Positions 1 to 11,070 are shown, counted from the first letter of the stretch. The stretch: 64,000 nt of DNA from Mesorhizobium sp. ZC-5 (GCF_025753855.1 NZ_JAOWPT010000002.1:62001-126000); one strand, 5' to 3'. Program-made: numbers and translations. The notes: generated by a model not told the origin, from the letters alone.

Positions 1-209
1 TTACCCTCGAGGGCTACGTCGTCAAACACCTTCGCGGCACCTATTACATCTTTCGCGACGCAACCGGCGAGATGCGCACTGAAATCAATCGGCATCTCTG
101 GCGAAATCGCAAGGTGACATCCAAAACCCCGATAAGGCTTATCGGCAAGGTGGACCGCGATGTCCGGGAACTCTACGTCAGAGCCGTTCGCCTGGAAATT
201 CCAGAATAG
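1..209 (+). CDS. BOF/YgiW-YdeI family OB-fold stress protein (3' part)
   Basis: The reading frame is open from the left edge (first full codon at base 3) to a TAG at 207-209, giving the last 68 residues of a protein. The segment reads like the OB-fold of the bacterial BOF family (YgiW/YdeI): the pattern TLEGYVV..YYIFRDATGEM, then NRHLW.., then LIGKVDRDV, matches the strand order 'L.G.I......Y.F.D..G.I.V.ID...W......G.VD.D'. E. coli members are small periplasmic proteins linked to stress tolerance. The N-terminus, where a signal peptide would lie, is outside the window. The match is from memory of the family pattern. Confidence 0.7.
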   Translation, partial: TLEGYVVKHLRGTYYIFRDATGEMRTEINRHLWRNRKVTSKTPIRLIGKVDRDVRELYVRAVRLEIPE

Positions 210-365
210 GTTGGCTGGGGCACTGGCAGTGACCTGCCACGGTTAGCCGTTTGATCCTGCATTTTGATGGTGCAATCTTTCTGATGATGGAGGATGCACT
301 ATGGGCTAGGTTCACCACGGGGAGCGCCACGCTCTGCTCGCGACCCAGGTCGTCCTGTGGCCACC

Positions 366-2168
<1,803 letters not shown>

Positions 2169-2277
2169 TCGGCGTCTGCATCAAGAATCAGAGAAAAGAT
2201 CCCTCATAGCAGCTTCGCTACGACAGCGACCTCCTGAACGCTGTCAGCAAGATTGCCGAGCTTGGCACAACGGCCCG

Positions 2278-2943
2278 TTAGAGCATATTTTGACCGCTGC
2301 TGGCCAGGGAGGCGATGAGGTCGCCAAACCGGTCTCCCTGGACGGCGATGTGGCTCCGCAGCAATCCGCGGGCTTTTTCCGCCTCTCCGGCGAGGATGGC
2401 TTCGATGATGCCGTCATGCTCGCCGTACGACACCTTCATGCGGTTGCGAACGCGCAGCTGCAGCCGACGATAGGGTCGCAGACGACGGTGCAACGCGCTG
2501 CATTGATCGAAGAGAAAGCCGCTGTGGCTGGCTTCATAGATTGCGTGATGGAATATCTCGTTGTCGTAATAGTAGGCGTCGGTATCGCCGCTTGTCGCCG
2601 ACAGTTCGCATTTGGCATGCGCTGCAAGCAGCTTCGCCCGATCCTCCTCGGTGTAGCGTCGCGCCGCCAGTGAGCCAGCCATTCCCTCCAGTTCGGCCAT
2701 AACCTCGAACATCTCGTAGATGCGGTTCGGGCCGGGATCCACCACGACCGCGCCGCGTCGTGGCCTTATCTCTACAAGCCCGATGGCGCCCAATTGCATC
2801 AATGCTTCCCGGATCGGGGTGCGCGAAACGCCAAACCGGCTGGCGAGTTGCACTTCGTCAAGCCGCGATCCAGGCGCGAGAGTTCCGGTGACGATACCGT
2901 TTTCGATCTCGTCGCGCAGTTTGTGGAACGTGCTGGTGGTCAA
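2278..2943 (-). CDS. matR: GntR-family (FCD) regulator of the malonate genes
   Basis: A 221-residue FadR-type GntR regulator. The N-terminal winged helix-turn-helix is in residues 1-70 (LDEVQLASRFGVSRTPIREAL, with the classic SRTPIREAL recognition helix). The C-terminal FCD ligand-binding domain carries histidines at DNEIFHHAIYEAS and at EHDGIIEAI that usually bind metal and carboxylate effectors. It is divergent from the malonate TRAP/catabolic genes with a 121-bp gap that contains a perfect TGTATACA palindrome. By analogy with the GntR regulators of rhizobial mat operons it probably controls those genes in response to malonate. The regulatory link is inferred from position; the family is certain. 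Confidence 0.85.
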   Translation of the reverse strand: MTTSTFHKLRDEIENGIVTGTLAPGSRLDEVQLASRFGVSRTPIREALMQLGAIGLVEIRPRRGAVVVDPGPNRIYEMFEVMAELEGMAGSLAARRYTEEDRAKLLAAHAKCELSATSGDTDAYYYDNEIFHHAIYEASHSGFLFDQCSALHRRLRPYRRLQLRVRNRMKVSYGEHDGIIEAILAGEAEKARGLLRSHIAVQGDRFGDLIASLASSGQNML

Positions 2944-2976
2944 GGATGTTTCCCGCTTTTATGCAATTTCAGATTT

Positions 2977-2988
2977 CTTGTATACATG
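2977..2988. promoter_or_regulatory. Candidate GntR operator, TGTATACA core
   Basis: CTTGTATACATG lies in the divergent gap between the GntR gene and matP. Its 8-bp core TGTATACA (2979-2986) is a perfect palindrome and fits the T.GT..AC.A type of site bound by FadR-subfamily GntR proteins. It lies about 35 bp upstream of the regulator start and about 80 bp upstream of matP, so one dimer could control both directions. A TTGACT hexamer follows at 2993-2998. The site is inferred from pattern only. Confidence 0.45.
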
Positions 2989-3064
2989 ACTATTGACTCT
3001 GCACGCAAGATTGGCGTCAATCATCACAATCGGCTGGAGGGCCGGAAAATAGGGAGGAGAATAA

Positions 3065-4069
3065 GTGAAAAATTTTGTGAAGATTCTCGGGCTGGCGACG
3101 GCGCTCGCCGCCGGATGCATGGTCGCCGGCGCCGCACAGGCCCAGACCGTACTCAAGGCCTCGCACCAGTTTCCAGGCGGCAAGGGCGACCCCCGCGACG
3201 AGATGGTGCAGATCATCGCCAAGGAAGTCGCTGCGGCCAATGTCGGACTGGAGATACAGGTCTATCCCGGCGCATCGCTCTACAAGCCCAACGAACAATG
3301 GAATGCCATGACGCGCGGCTTGCTCGCAATGTCGTCATTTCCGCTCGACTACGCGTCCGGCCGTCACCCGGTATTCTCGGCGACGCTGATGCCGGGCCTG
3401 GTCGGCAGCCTGGACCGCGCAGAACGGCTGAACGATTCCGAATTCATGAGCGAGATCAAAAAGGTGATCGACGAAGCCGGCGTCGTCGTCATCGCCGACG
3501 CCTGGCTGTCGGGCGCCTTCGCATCGACGAAGGGCTGTATCACCGCCCCCGATACGATCAAGGGTCAGGTCATCCGCGCGGCCGGGCCTGCATTCGAGGA
3601 GATGCTTGCCTCGGCTGGCGCGTCGATCACTTCGATGCCTTCCTCCGAAATCTACACTGGCATGCAAACAGGCGTGCTCGACGCGACCAACACGTCCTCG
3701 GCGAGTTTCGTCTCCTACAGGCTTTACGAACAGGTCAAATGCCTGACGGCCCCTGGCGAAAACGCGCTTTGGTTCATGTACGAGCCGATCCTCATGTCGA
3801 AGCAGGTCTATGAAGGCCTGACCAAGGAGCAGCAGGACTCAATCCTTGCCGCTGCCGAAAAGGCGGAAGCCTATTTCAGCGAGGAGATCAAGAAGGGCGA
3901 CCAGATCATGGTCGATACCTTCAAGAAGGCCGGCGTCGAGGTCGTCGAGATGTCCAAGGCGGATTACGACGCCTGGCTCGCGATTGCCAAGGAGTCTTCC
4001 TACAAGAACTTCGCCGAGAAGGTCGAAGGCGGCGAGGAATTGATCCAGAAGGCGCTCGCGGTGAAGTGA
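3065..4069 (+). CDS. matP: Malonate TRAP transporter, periplasmic binding protein
   Basis: A 334-residue DctP-type solute-binding protein. Translation starts at a GTG preceded by a strong AGGGAGGAGA at 3051-3060. The N-terminus is a signal peptide (KNFVKILG.., hydrophobic ALAAGCMVAGAAQA, cleavage before QTVLKASH). DctP hallmarks include VLKASHQFPGG, PGASLYKPNEQW and EIYTGMQTGVLDATNT. It binds the substrate in the periplasm and hands it to the MatQ/MatM membrane complex. The next genes encode the two permease subunits and then malonyl-CoA decarboxylase and synthetase. The same arrangement is known in Sinorhizobium meliloti as matPQMAB, so malonate is the likely ligand. The substrate is inferred from context. 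Confidence 0.88.
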   Translation: MKNFVKILGLATALAAGCMVAGAAQAQTVLKASHQFPGGKGDPRDEMVQIIAKEVAAANVGLEIQVYPGASLYKPNEQWNAMTRGLLAMSSFPLDYASGRHPVFSATLMPGLVGSLDRAERLNDSEFMSEIKKVIDEAGVVVIADAWLSGAFASTKGCITAPDTIKGQVIRAAGPAFEEMLASAGASITSMPSSEIYTGMQTGVLDATNTSSASFVSYRLYEQVKCLTAPGENALWFMYEPILMSKQVYEGLTKEQQDSILAAAEKAEAYFSEEIKKGDQIMVDTFKKAGVEVVEMSKADYDAWLAIAKESSYKNFAEKVEGGEELIQKALAVK

Positions 4070-4133
4070 GCCCCTCCGGCGGCCGCGGGTCACGACCAGC
4101 CGCGCCGCCGTCATCCCCGAAAGCGGTACGACA

Positions 4134-4694
4134 ATGATCAAAAGCTATATCCGCGCCGTGAGCACCGTCTCGCGGGCGCTGGGGGCACTTGCCACGTTTC
4201 TGCTCGCGCTGGCTATGCTGGCGGTCTGCCAGATGATCTTCGTGCGTTATATATTGCGCGAGGCGACGATCTGGCAGAACGACTTCGTCGTCTATTCAGC
4301 GACCGCCGCGATTTTCGTCGGCGCGCCTTACGTGCTCCTGAAGAAGGGGCATGTGGGCGTCGACGTGATCGAGCATCTGGTCGGCGACGCTATGCGGCTC
4401 AAGCTGCGGCTGGCGGGGTGCTGGCTCGGCCTGGTCTTCTGCGCGATCATGCTGGTCGCCGGCTGGATCAATTTTCACGAAGCCTGGGTGAACGGGTGGA
4501 CATCGCCGACCGTATGGGCTCCGCCGCTCTGGATTCCATACTCCGCCGTGCCGGTCGGTTTCGCGATGCTGTGCCTGCAATATGTCGCTGAAATCCTGAG
4601 ACTTCACACCGATGATAGCGCCGCGGCTCTCGAACCCGACCCGGAGATTTCGGCGTTCAAGGACATCGAGCCGAGCAAAGGAACACCATCATGA
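4134..4694 (+). CDS. matQ: Malonate TRAP transporter, small permease
   Basis: A 186-residue DctQ-family subunit with four predicted transmembrane segments: about residues 14-36 (ALGALATFLLALAMLAV), 48-66, 85-108 and 130-152. The DctQ pattern V.VRYIL....IWQND...Y......GAPYVLLKKGHVGVD is clear. It associates with the large permease MatM in the inner membrane. It starts 64 bp after matP and ends with an ATGA overlap with matM (4691-4694), indicating translational coupling. The C-terminal tail is hydrophilic and acidic (PDPEISAFKDIEP). Confidence 0.9.
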   Translation: MIKSYIRAVSTVSRALGALATFLLALAMLAVCQMIFVRYILREATIWQNDFVVYSATAAIFVGAPYVLLKKGHVGVDVIEHLVGDAMRLKLRLAGCWLGLVFCAIMLVAGWINFHEAWVNGWTSPTVWAPPLWIPYSAVPVGFAMLCLQYVAEILRLHTDDSAAALEPDPEISAFKDIEPSKGTPS

Positions 4695-6007
4695 GCCCTA
4701 CCGCAGCCGGGCTGCTCCTCATCGCCGGCCTTTTCATGCTGCTCGGCACCGGCATGCCGATCGCCTTCGCGCTTGGCTTGGCCGCGGTAAGCGCGCTGCT
4801 TCTGGATGGCGGCATTGGCATGTTCTACGTGATGTCCGAGACAATGTATGCCGGCATCGCCAACCTCGCCTTCGTCTCTATCCCGATGTTCGTGCTGATG
4901 GGGGCGGCCGTCGCCTCTTCGCCCGCGGGCGGAGACCTCTACCAGGCTCTCGACCGCTGGCTGAACCGTGTTCCCGGAGGGCTGGTGCTTTCCAACATCG
5001 GTGCCTGCGCCATCTTTGCCGGCATGACCGGTTCATCGCCGGCGACCGCCGCGGCGATCGGCAAGATGGGAATTCCCGAGATGACCAAGCGCGGCTATCC
5101 GTCCTCGGTCGCGGCGGGCTCGATCGCGGCCGGCGGCACGCTCGGCATTCTGATCCCGCCGTCGGTGACGTTGATCGTCTACGGCATCTCGACCGAGACC
5201 TCGATCGGCCGGTTGTTCATGGCGGGCGTCATTCCCGGTCTCATGCTGACGGCCATGTTCATGGTGTGGGCGCTCTACGACTGCAAGCGGAAAGGCTACG
5301 ACTTCGCCGGTCGCGCGGTGCGCTATACCATCAAGGAAAAGCTGTCGAACCTGCCGCGCGTGCTGCCTTTCCTGCTGATAATAGCGGGAACGCTCTACGT
5401 GTTGTACGGCGGCATCGCCACGCCGTCGGAGGCCGCGGGCGCGGGCGCGTTCCTTACTATCGTTGTTGTTGTCGCCGCCTACCGGCTGTTCAAGTTCCGT
5501 CCGGTCTCGAACATCTTCACCACCGCCATGCGCGAAAGCGTGATGATCATGATGATCCTGGCGGCGGCGGAACTGTTCGCCTTCGCCCTGTCGTCGCTGT
5601 TCATCACCCAGACGATCGCCGGCGCGATCGCCGAGATGGAGGTCAACCGGTGGATGCTGATGGCGGTCATAAATCTGTTCCTGCTGGTGGCAGGCATGTT
5701 CCTGCCGCCGGTAGCGATCATCGTGATGTCGGCGCCGCTGCTGTTTCCGATCATCATGCAGGCGGGATTTGACCCCTACTGGTTCGCAATCATACTCACC
5801 ATCAACATGGAGATCGGGCTGATCTCGCCGCCGATCGGACTTAATTTGTTCGTCATCAACGCCATCGCGCCCGATATCCCCACCCGGGAGATCCTGTGGG
5901 GCGCGCTGCCTTATGTGCTCGTCATGCTGCTCGCCATCGTAATTCTGTGCGTCTTCCCCGGTATCGTCACCTGGCTGCCCAACCACATGCTCGGAGCCGG
6001 AATATGA
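4691..6007 (+). CDS. matM: Malonate TRAP transporter, large permease
   Basis: A 438-residue DctM-family protein with about twelve hydrophobic segments along its length and family landmarks such as GMTGSSPATAAAIGKMGIPEM, GGTLGILIPPSV and PPIGLNLFVINAIA. This subunit forms the Na+-coupled translocation path of the TRAP transporter. It overlaps matQ by 4 bp at its start and matA by 4 bp at its end (ATGA at 6004-6007), so the transporter and the catabolic enzymes are made from one transcript. Confidence 0.92.
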   Translation: MSPTAAGLLLIAGLFMLLGTGMPIAFALGLAAVSALLLDGGIGMFYVMSETMYAGIANLAFVSIPMFVLMGAAVASSPAGGDLYQALDRWLNRVPGGLVLSNIGACAIFAGMTGSSPATAAAIGKMGIPEMTKRGYPSSVAAGSIAAGGTLGILIPPSVTLIVYGISTETSIGRLFMAGVIPGLMLTAMFMVWALYDCKRKGYDFAGRAVRYTIKEKLSNLPRVLPFLLIIAGTLYVLYGGIATPSEAAGAGAFLTIVVVVAAYRLFKFRPVSNIFTTAMRESVMIMMILAAAELFAFALSSLFITQTIAGAIAEMEVNRWMLMAVINLFLLVAGMFLPPVAIIVMSAPLLFPIIMQAGFDPYWFAIILTINMEIGLISPPIGLNLFVINAIAPDIPTREILWGALPYVLVMLLAIVILCVFPGIVTWLPNHMLGAGI

Positions 6008-7398
6008 ACACCTCGTCGATCTTCGGCGACATGCTGCAGACGATAGCCGAAAGGGGGCGCAGGCTTCTGTCCCTCGGCCGGCAACCGCTGCCTGCGGGCG
6101 TCGGGGACCTGGAAAGGGCATGCGAGAACCTGATTTCGCGGCGGGGCGAAGCCTCCGGCATGGCGCTGGCGGGCGATATACTGGAGCGCTGGCGGCGTTC
6201 GGACGATGACGATCGCCGCGCGTTCATGGCAATGCTGCTCGAAAAATTCGGCCCCGATCCCGAACGTCTGGAGCGGGCGATCGAAGCCTATCGCGAGGAG
6301 CGCTCGCCTCGGACGCTGCGTGAACTGCACGTTGCCGCCGAACCGAGGCGGCAGGAGCTGATCCGCCGGCTGAACCTGGCGCCCAACGGTATCGCGACGC
6401 TGGTCCAGATGCGCGAGGCGCTCCTCGACCAGAAGGCCGTCGACCCGGATCTGGAAGCCGTGGACGCCGATTTCAGCCATCTTTTCGGATCGTGGTTCAA
6501 CCGCGGCTTTCTGGTGTTGACGCCGATCGACTGGTCCGCGCCGGCCAATGTGCTGGAAAAGATCATACGGTACGAGGCCGTGCACGAGATTGGCGACTGG
6601 AACGAATTGCGCCGCCGGCTCGACCCCGAAGACCGCCGCTGCTTCGCCTTCTTTCATCCGCAGCTTGTCGACGAGCCGCTGATCTTCGTCGAGGTCGCGC
6701 TCACGAAGTCGATTTCCGGCTCGATTTCCGAACTGCTCGGCGAGGGCCGGGCGCCGATCCGGGCGGAGGACGCCACGACGGCCGTGTTCTACTCCATCTC
6801 CAATTGCCAGGAGGGCCTGCGCGGCATCTCCTTCGGCAATTTTCTCATCAAGCAGGTGGTGGAGGAATTGCGCCGCGACCTGCCGAAGCTGGAAACCTTC
6901 GTGACGCTGTCGCCGCTGCCAGGTTTTTCCCGCTGGCTGGCTTCGGAGATGGAAACGCCCTCGGGCGCATTGACCGACGCCGACCACAATTCGTTGACCC
7001 TTCTCGAACATCCGGAGTGGCCCGGCGACCCGAAAACGCGGGCGGCGATCGAAGCGGCGATCCTGCCGGCGGCCGCGCATTATCTCCTGCGCACCCGCAA
7101 CCAGCGCGGCCTGCCGACCGATCCGGTCGCCCGTTTCCATCTCGGCAATGGCGCGCGGCTCGAACGGGTCAACTTCCTCGCCGATCCGTCGCGGCGCGCC
7201 CTGCGCCAGTCGCAGGGCGTCATGGTCAACTACCTCTACAAGCTCGACGACATCGAGGCCAACCACGAGGCCTTCATCGAACGCGGCGAGGTTGTTGCGG
7301 CCACGGCCGTGAAACGGCTATTGCGCAACGATCGCTCGGCGCCACGGGTTGCACTGCAGATCGCCGGCAATAGCCAAGAGAGGGAAACGACATCGTGA
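6004..7398 (+). CDS. matA: Malonyl-CoA decarboxylase
   Basis: A 464-residue enzyme converting malonyl-CoA to acetyl-CoA and CO2. The start is the ATG at 6004, which overlaps the matM stop. An N-terminal helical domain (about residues 60-170) precedes the GNAT-like catalytic domain, which contains SISNCQEGLRGISFGNFLIK, LSPLPGFSRWL and FHLGNGARLERVNF. The last motif holds the His of the FHL.NGA signature of malonyl-CoA decarboxylases. It ends in a GTGA overlap with matB. Together MatB and MatA turn imported malonate into acetyl-CoA. Confidence 0.95.
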   Translation: MNTSSIFGDMLQTIAERGRRLLSLGRQPLPAGVGDLERACENLISRRGEASGMALAGDILERWRRSDDDDRRAFMAMLLEKFGPDPERLERAIEAYREERSPRTLRELHVAAEPRRQELIRRLNLAPNGIATLVQMREALLDQKAVDPDLEAVDADFSHLFGSWFNRGFLVLTPIDWSAPANVLEKIIRYEAVHEIGDWNELRRRLDPEDRRCFAFFHPQLVDEPLIFVEVALTKSISGSISELLGEGRAPIRAEDATTAVFYSISNCQEGLRGISFGNFLIKQVVEELRRDLPKLETFVTLSPLPGFSRWLASEMETPSGALTDADHNSLTLLEHPEWPGDPKTRAAIEAAILPAAAHYLLRTRNQRGLPTDPVARFHLGNGARLERVNFLADPSRRALRQSQGVMVNYLYKLDDIEANHEAFIERGEVVAATAVKRLLRNDRSAPRVALQIAGNSQERETTS

Positions 7399-8927
7399 GC
7401 AACCATATGTTCGATGCGGTCCGCGCGGCGATCACATCAACGAAGGCGCCCTTCATCGAAACCTCCGAGGGACGCGTCTGGACCTATGGCGATATGCTCG
7501 ATCTCTCCGGCCGTATCGCCAACGTCCTGAAAGACTCGGGCGTAAAGCCGGGCGATCGTGTCGCGGTCCAGGTCGAAAAGAGCGTCGAGGCGCTGATGCT
7601 TTATCTCGCCTGCCTGCGCGCCGGGGCCGTCTATCTGCCACTCAACATCGCCTACACGCTGGCCGAACTCGACTATTTCATCGGCGACGCGGAGCCACGC
7701 CTCGTCATTTGCGCGCCGGCCGCCGAGGCCGGCATAAGCGGGATCGCAAAGGCGCATGGCGGAACGGTCGAAACGCTGGACGATCTGGGTGGCGGTTCGC
7801 TGATGGAGAAGACTTCCAGCGCGAATGCGGAATTCACGGATGTCGCACGCGCTGCGGGCGATCTTGCCGCGATCCTTTACACCTCCGGCACCACAGGCCG
7901 TTCGAAGGGCGCTATGCTGACACACGACAACCTCCTGTCGAACGCCTTGACGCTGAAGGACTACTGGCGCTTTACAGCCGACGACCGGCTGATCCACGCT
8001 TTGCCGATCTTCCACACGCACGGCCTGTTCGTGGCGACCAACACGATCCTCGTTGCCGGCGCATCGATGCTGTTTCTGCCGAAATTCGACCCCGACCGGA
8101 TATTGGCATTGATGGGACGGGCGACCGCGATGATGGGCGTGCCGACCTTCTATGTCCGGCTGCTGCAGCACCCCGGCCTCACCCGCGAGGCGGCGGCCGG
8201 CATGCGGCTTTTCATCTCTGGTTCGGCCCCGCTTCTGGCCGATACCCATCGCGCCTTTCGCGAGCACACCGGCCACGCCATCCTCGAACGCTACGGCATG
8301 ACCGAGACGAATATGAACACGTCCAACCCCTATGAAGGCGATCGGATCGCCGGCACGGTCGGCTTCCCGCTGCCGGGCGTGGAGCTTCGGGTGGTCGACC
8401 CCGACACGGGCAGCGAACTGCCGCGGGGAGCCACCGGCATGATCGAGGTGAAGGGGCCGAACGTCTTCAAGGGCTATTGGCGCATGCCCGAAAAAACCCG
8501 GGCCGAGTTCCGCGACGACGGCTTCTTCGTCACCGGCGATCTCGGCCAGGTGGACGACCGCGGCTACGTCTCGATCGTCGGGCGCGGCAAGGATCTCGTG
8601 ATTTCAGGCGGCTACAACATCTATCCGAAAGAAGTGGAGGTCGAGATCGACCAGCTTCCCGGCGTCGTGGAAAGCGCCATCATCGGCGTGCCCCATCCCG
8701 ATTTCGGCGAAAGCGTCACTGCTATCGTCGTCAAGGAAGACGGCGCCGGGATTGATGAGCAGGCGGTGATCGCCGCCCTCGACGGACGACTGGCCCGCTT
8801 CAAGCAGCCCAAACGGGTGATCTTCGTCGACGAACTGCCTCGCAACACGATGGGCAAGGTCCAGAAGAAAATATTGCGGGACGATTATGCGGACCTCTAT
8901 GCGCTGGTTCCGCAAACCCGCGATTGA
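7395..8927 (+). CDS. matB: Malonyl-CoA synthetase (malonate--CoA ligase)
   Basis: A 510-residue ANL-superfamily adenylating enzyme that activates malonate with ATP and CoA. It starts at a GTG overlapping the matA stop. The P-loop-like motif LYTSGTTGRSKGAMLTH is near residue 160, ERYGMTETNMNTSNP near 300, and the hinge GDLGQVDDRGY..IVGRGKDLVISGGYNIYPKEVE near 390-425. The C-terminal catalytic lysine lies in PRNTMGKVQKK. ERYGMTETxMxTSNPY is the MatB/ACSF3 form of motif A5. It is the last gene of the operon. Confidence 0.95.
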   Translation: MSNHMFDAVRAAITSTKAPFIETSEGRVWTYGDMLDLSGRIANVLKDSGVKPGDRVAVQVEKSVEALMLYLACLRAGAVYLPLNIAYTLAELDYFIGDAEPRLVICAPAAEAGISGIAKAHGGTVETLDDLGGGSLMEKTSSANAEFTDVARAAGDLAAILYTSGTTGRSKGAMLTHDNLLSNALTLKDYWRFTADDRLIHALPIFHTHGLFVATNTILVAGASMLFLPKFDPDRILALMGRATAMMGVPTFYVRLLQHPGLTREAAAGMRLFISGSAPLLADTHRAFREHTGHAILERYGMTETNMNTSNPYEGDRIAGTVGFPLPGVELRVVDPDTGSELPRGATGMIEVKGPNVFKGYWRMPEKTRAEFRDDGFFVTGDLGQVDDRGYVSIVGRGKDLVISGGYNIYPKEVEVEIDQLPGVVESAIIGVPHPDFGESVTAIVVKEDGAGIDEQAVIAALDGRLARFKQPKRVIFVDELPRNTMGKVQKKILRDDYADLYALVPQTRD

Positions 8928-9079
8928 GAGTTCGGCGAACCGGAACAAGGCTGCCGATTGCGTCCCGATAGCCCTCCAAAAATTGAGGCACGAACGAACG
9001 GCGAGAATGGGTGGCCTGCAGACCGTCTTCTTTTAGCGATTCGATCGCGCAATGAGCATAAGATGCGTGTCGCCGCGCA

Positions 9080-9508
9080 TCAGTTGATGATCTCGCCTCG
9101 TTCGTCTGAGAGCAGTGCGGTCAGTCGTTCTCTCCACACCTGCAGTGCTTCGGGCGTCAATCTGGTCCAATGCGTGATTTCGCCAGTGACCTTGAGCGGT
9201 GCGCTGCTGCGATACGACCGAGTGGGGTTGCCGGGAAATTTCTTGTCGGTCACGTTCGGGTCGTTCTCGAATGTCCCGGTCGGCTCTACGACATAAACAC
9301 GCGGGACTGCGTCGCCTTCGGTGAGTTCCGCCGCGATTTCAGCGGCAAGCCCGGCACCGTCCACAATGGCAGTGAAGTAGATGTGGTTCATCACCACTTC
9401 AGGACGATAGTTCGACCGGTATCCTGCGTTGAGGAAATCACCCACGCGCAAATCCGCGATCGTGCCGTGAAAGAACGGTCCCCCGTCCAGCACTTCGGTC
9501 ATCGTCAT
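9080..9508 (-). CDS. arr: NAD+--rifampin ADP-ribosyltransferase (Arr)
   Basis: A 142-residue protein matching the Arr family along its whole length: FFHGTIADLRVGDFL near residue 12, SNYRPEVVMNHIYFTA near 33, then VYVVEPTGTFENDPNVTDKKFPGN, PTRSYRS and the GEITHW end. Arr enzymes transfer ADP-ribose from NAD+ to a hydroxyl of rifamycins and inactivate them. The gene stands alone between the mat operon and tRNA-Ser, with no mobile-element features seen beside it. Chromosomal arr homologues are widespread in environmental bacteria, so actual rifampin resistance is probable but not shown. Confidence 0.93.
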   Translation of the reverse strand: MTMTEVLDGGPFFHGTIADLRVGDFLNAGYRSNYRPEVVMNHIYFTAIVDGAGLAAEIAAELTEGDAVPRVYVVEPTGTFENDPNVTDKKFPGNPTRSYRSSAPLKVTGEITHWTRLTPEALQVWRERLTALLSDERGEIIN

Positions 9509-9647
9509 CGTCCTTATCTTGTGAGTCTGCTTGTAGTCTCAGCGAGCTAAGCGGTGCCAACGTCCGCGATTGGCGGTGATTGTGGCCGCTTGTCGGTGAT
9601 GCGGTGTTCGGCGGTACTGTCGCGCCATAGGAAGCAGTAGCGGTGTT

Positions 9648-9737
9648 TGGCGGAGAGGGAGGGATTCGAACCCCCGATGGGCTTGCACCCATGCCGCATT
9701 TCGAGTGCGGTGCATTCGACCACTCTGCCACCTCTCC
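9648..9737 (-). tRNA. tRNA-Ser (anticodon CGA)
   Basis: Read on the minus strand the gene begins GGAGAGGTGGCAGAGTGGTC at 9737. The acceptor stem GGAGAGG (9737-9731) pairs with CCTCTCC (9658-9652), followed by discriminator G and an encoded CCA (9650-9648). The anticodon arm CCGCA-CTCGAAA-TGCGG has CGA at 9703-9701. A long variable arm (CATGGGTGCAAGCCCATC) and the T-arm GGGGGTTCGAATCCC are typical of serine tRNAs. It decodes UCG. Confidence 0.97.
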
Positions 9738-9831
9738 GGATGCGCGGTCGGCCGTTTCCGGCGCGGCGCACTAGATAACGGCTGCGGTGCCCGCCCGCAA
9801 GGCCCAATCGCAGTCAATTCGCCGCGCCGCG

Positions 9832-9860
9832 TTGACTCCACGGAGACCTTGCGATAAAGC
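9832..9860 (+). promoter_or_regulatory. Candidate promoter for rplU-rpmA
   Basis: TTGACT at 9832-9837 is followed after 17 bp by TAAAGC at 9855-9860, in the 250-bp leader between tRNA-Ser and rplU. The spacing fits a housekeeping sigma factor and the rhizobial TTGAC-rich -35 preference. The -10 match is weak. The resulting leader would be about 120 nt; no L21-type autoregulatory structure was recognised in it. Confidence 0.35.
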
Positions 9861-9987
9861 ACCGCACGCTTCCGGCGCGGATTCCGTCTGCGCCGGTCGT
9901 GTTTTAAACCCCGCAGACTGACAAAAAGACGGCCGGGCTGCTTGTCCAGCAGCCCATAAAGCCGGACCGAACAGCGAAAGGCTAAAA

Positions 9988-10656
9988 ATGTTCGCAGTCA
10001 TTAAAACGGGTGGCAAGCAGTATCGCGTTGCCGCCGAAGACGTCCTGAAGATCGAAAAGGTTGCCGGCAATGTCGGCGACATCGTGGAAATCGGCCATGT
10101 GCTGGCCTATGGCGAAGGCGATAAGGTGACGATCGGTTCGCCGTTCGTCGACGGCGCATCGGTTGCCGCCGAAGTCGTCGAGCAGGGCAAGGCCCCGACG
10201 GTCATAGCGTTCAAGAAGCGCCGCCGCCAGAATTCGCGCCGCACGCGCGGCCATCGCCAGTTGCTGACCACCGTCCGCATCTCCGAGATCCTCACCGGTG
10301 GTGCCAAGCCGTCGAAGAAGGCAGCTGCCAAGCCTGTCGCCGAAAAGGCCGACAAGAAGGAAGCCAAGGCCGAGGCCGCTCCAAAGGCGGCGAAGAAGGA
10401 AGCCAAGTCTACCGAGACCGTTGCGGCCGCCGCGCCGCTGTTCACCGCGCCGAAAGGCGAGCCGGACGACCTGGTGGAGATCAAGGGCATCGGCCCGGTC
10501 GCCGCAGGCCAGCTCAAGGAGCAGGGCATCACGACGTTTGCCCAACTTGCCGGGCTGACCGAGGCCGACATCGCCAAGATCGACGAAAACATGCCGTTCA
10601 GCGCCGACCAGATCAAGGATTGGCAGGAACAGGCGAAGGCGCTGGCGAAGAAGTAA
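9988..10656 (+). CDS. rplU: 50S ribosomal protein bL21 with C-terminal HhH extension
   Basis: A 222-residue protein, about twice the usual 100-105. Residues 1-102 are a complete bL21 ([14 protein letters not shown], then [20 protein letters not shown]). A lysine/alanine-rich linker at about 105-155 ([20 protein letters not shown]) follows. The C-terminal domain resembles helix-hairpin-helix modules ([32 protein letters not shown]). Such extended L21 proteins are common in rhizobia. The core binds 23S rRNA in the large subunit; the role of the extension is not known to me. rpmA follows. Confidence 0.96.
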   Translation: MFAVIKTGGKQYRVAAEDVLKIEKVAGNVGDIVEIGHVLAYGEGDKVTIGSPFVDGASVAAEVVEQGKAPTVIAFKKRRRQNSRRTRGHRQLLTTVRISEILTGGAKPSKKAAAKPVAEKADKKEAKAEAAPKAAKKEAKSTETVAAAAPLFTAPKGEPDDLVEIKGIGPVAAGQLKEQGITTFAQLAGLTEADIAKIDENMPFSADQIKDWQEQAKALAKK

Positions 10657-10732
10657 GCGCCGGACTTGAAACGGAACGCGAACGCGTTCATAAGGCTTTT
10701 CAAGCGTCCCAGCGACGCAAAGGAGTTATGAA

Positions 10733-11002
<270 letters not shown>

Positions 11003-11070
11003 CCGGTTCCGCGACACAACACCGGCGCCCCATCTCGGGAACCGGTGTCTGGACAGTCCAGAAAGGATCA

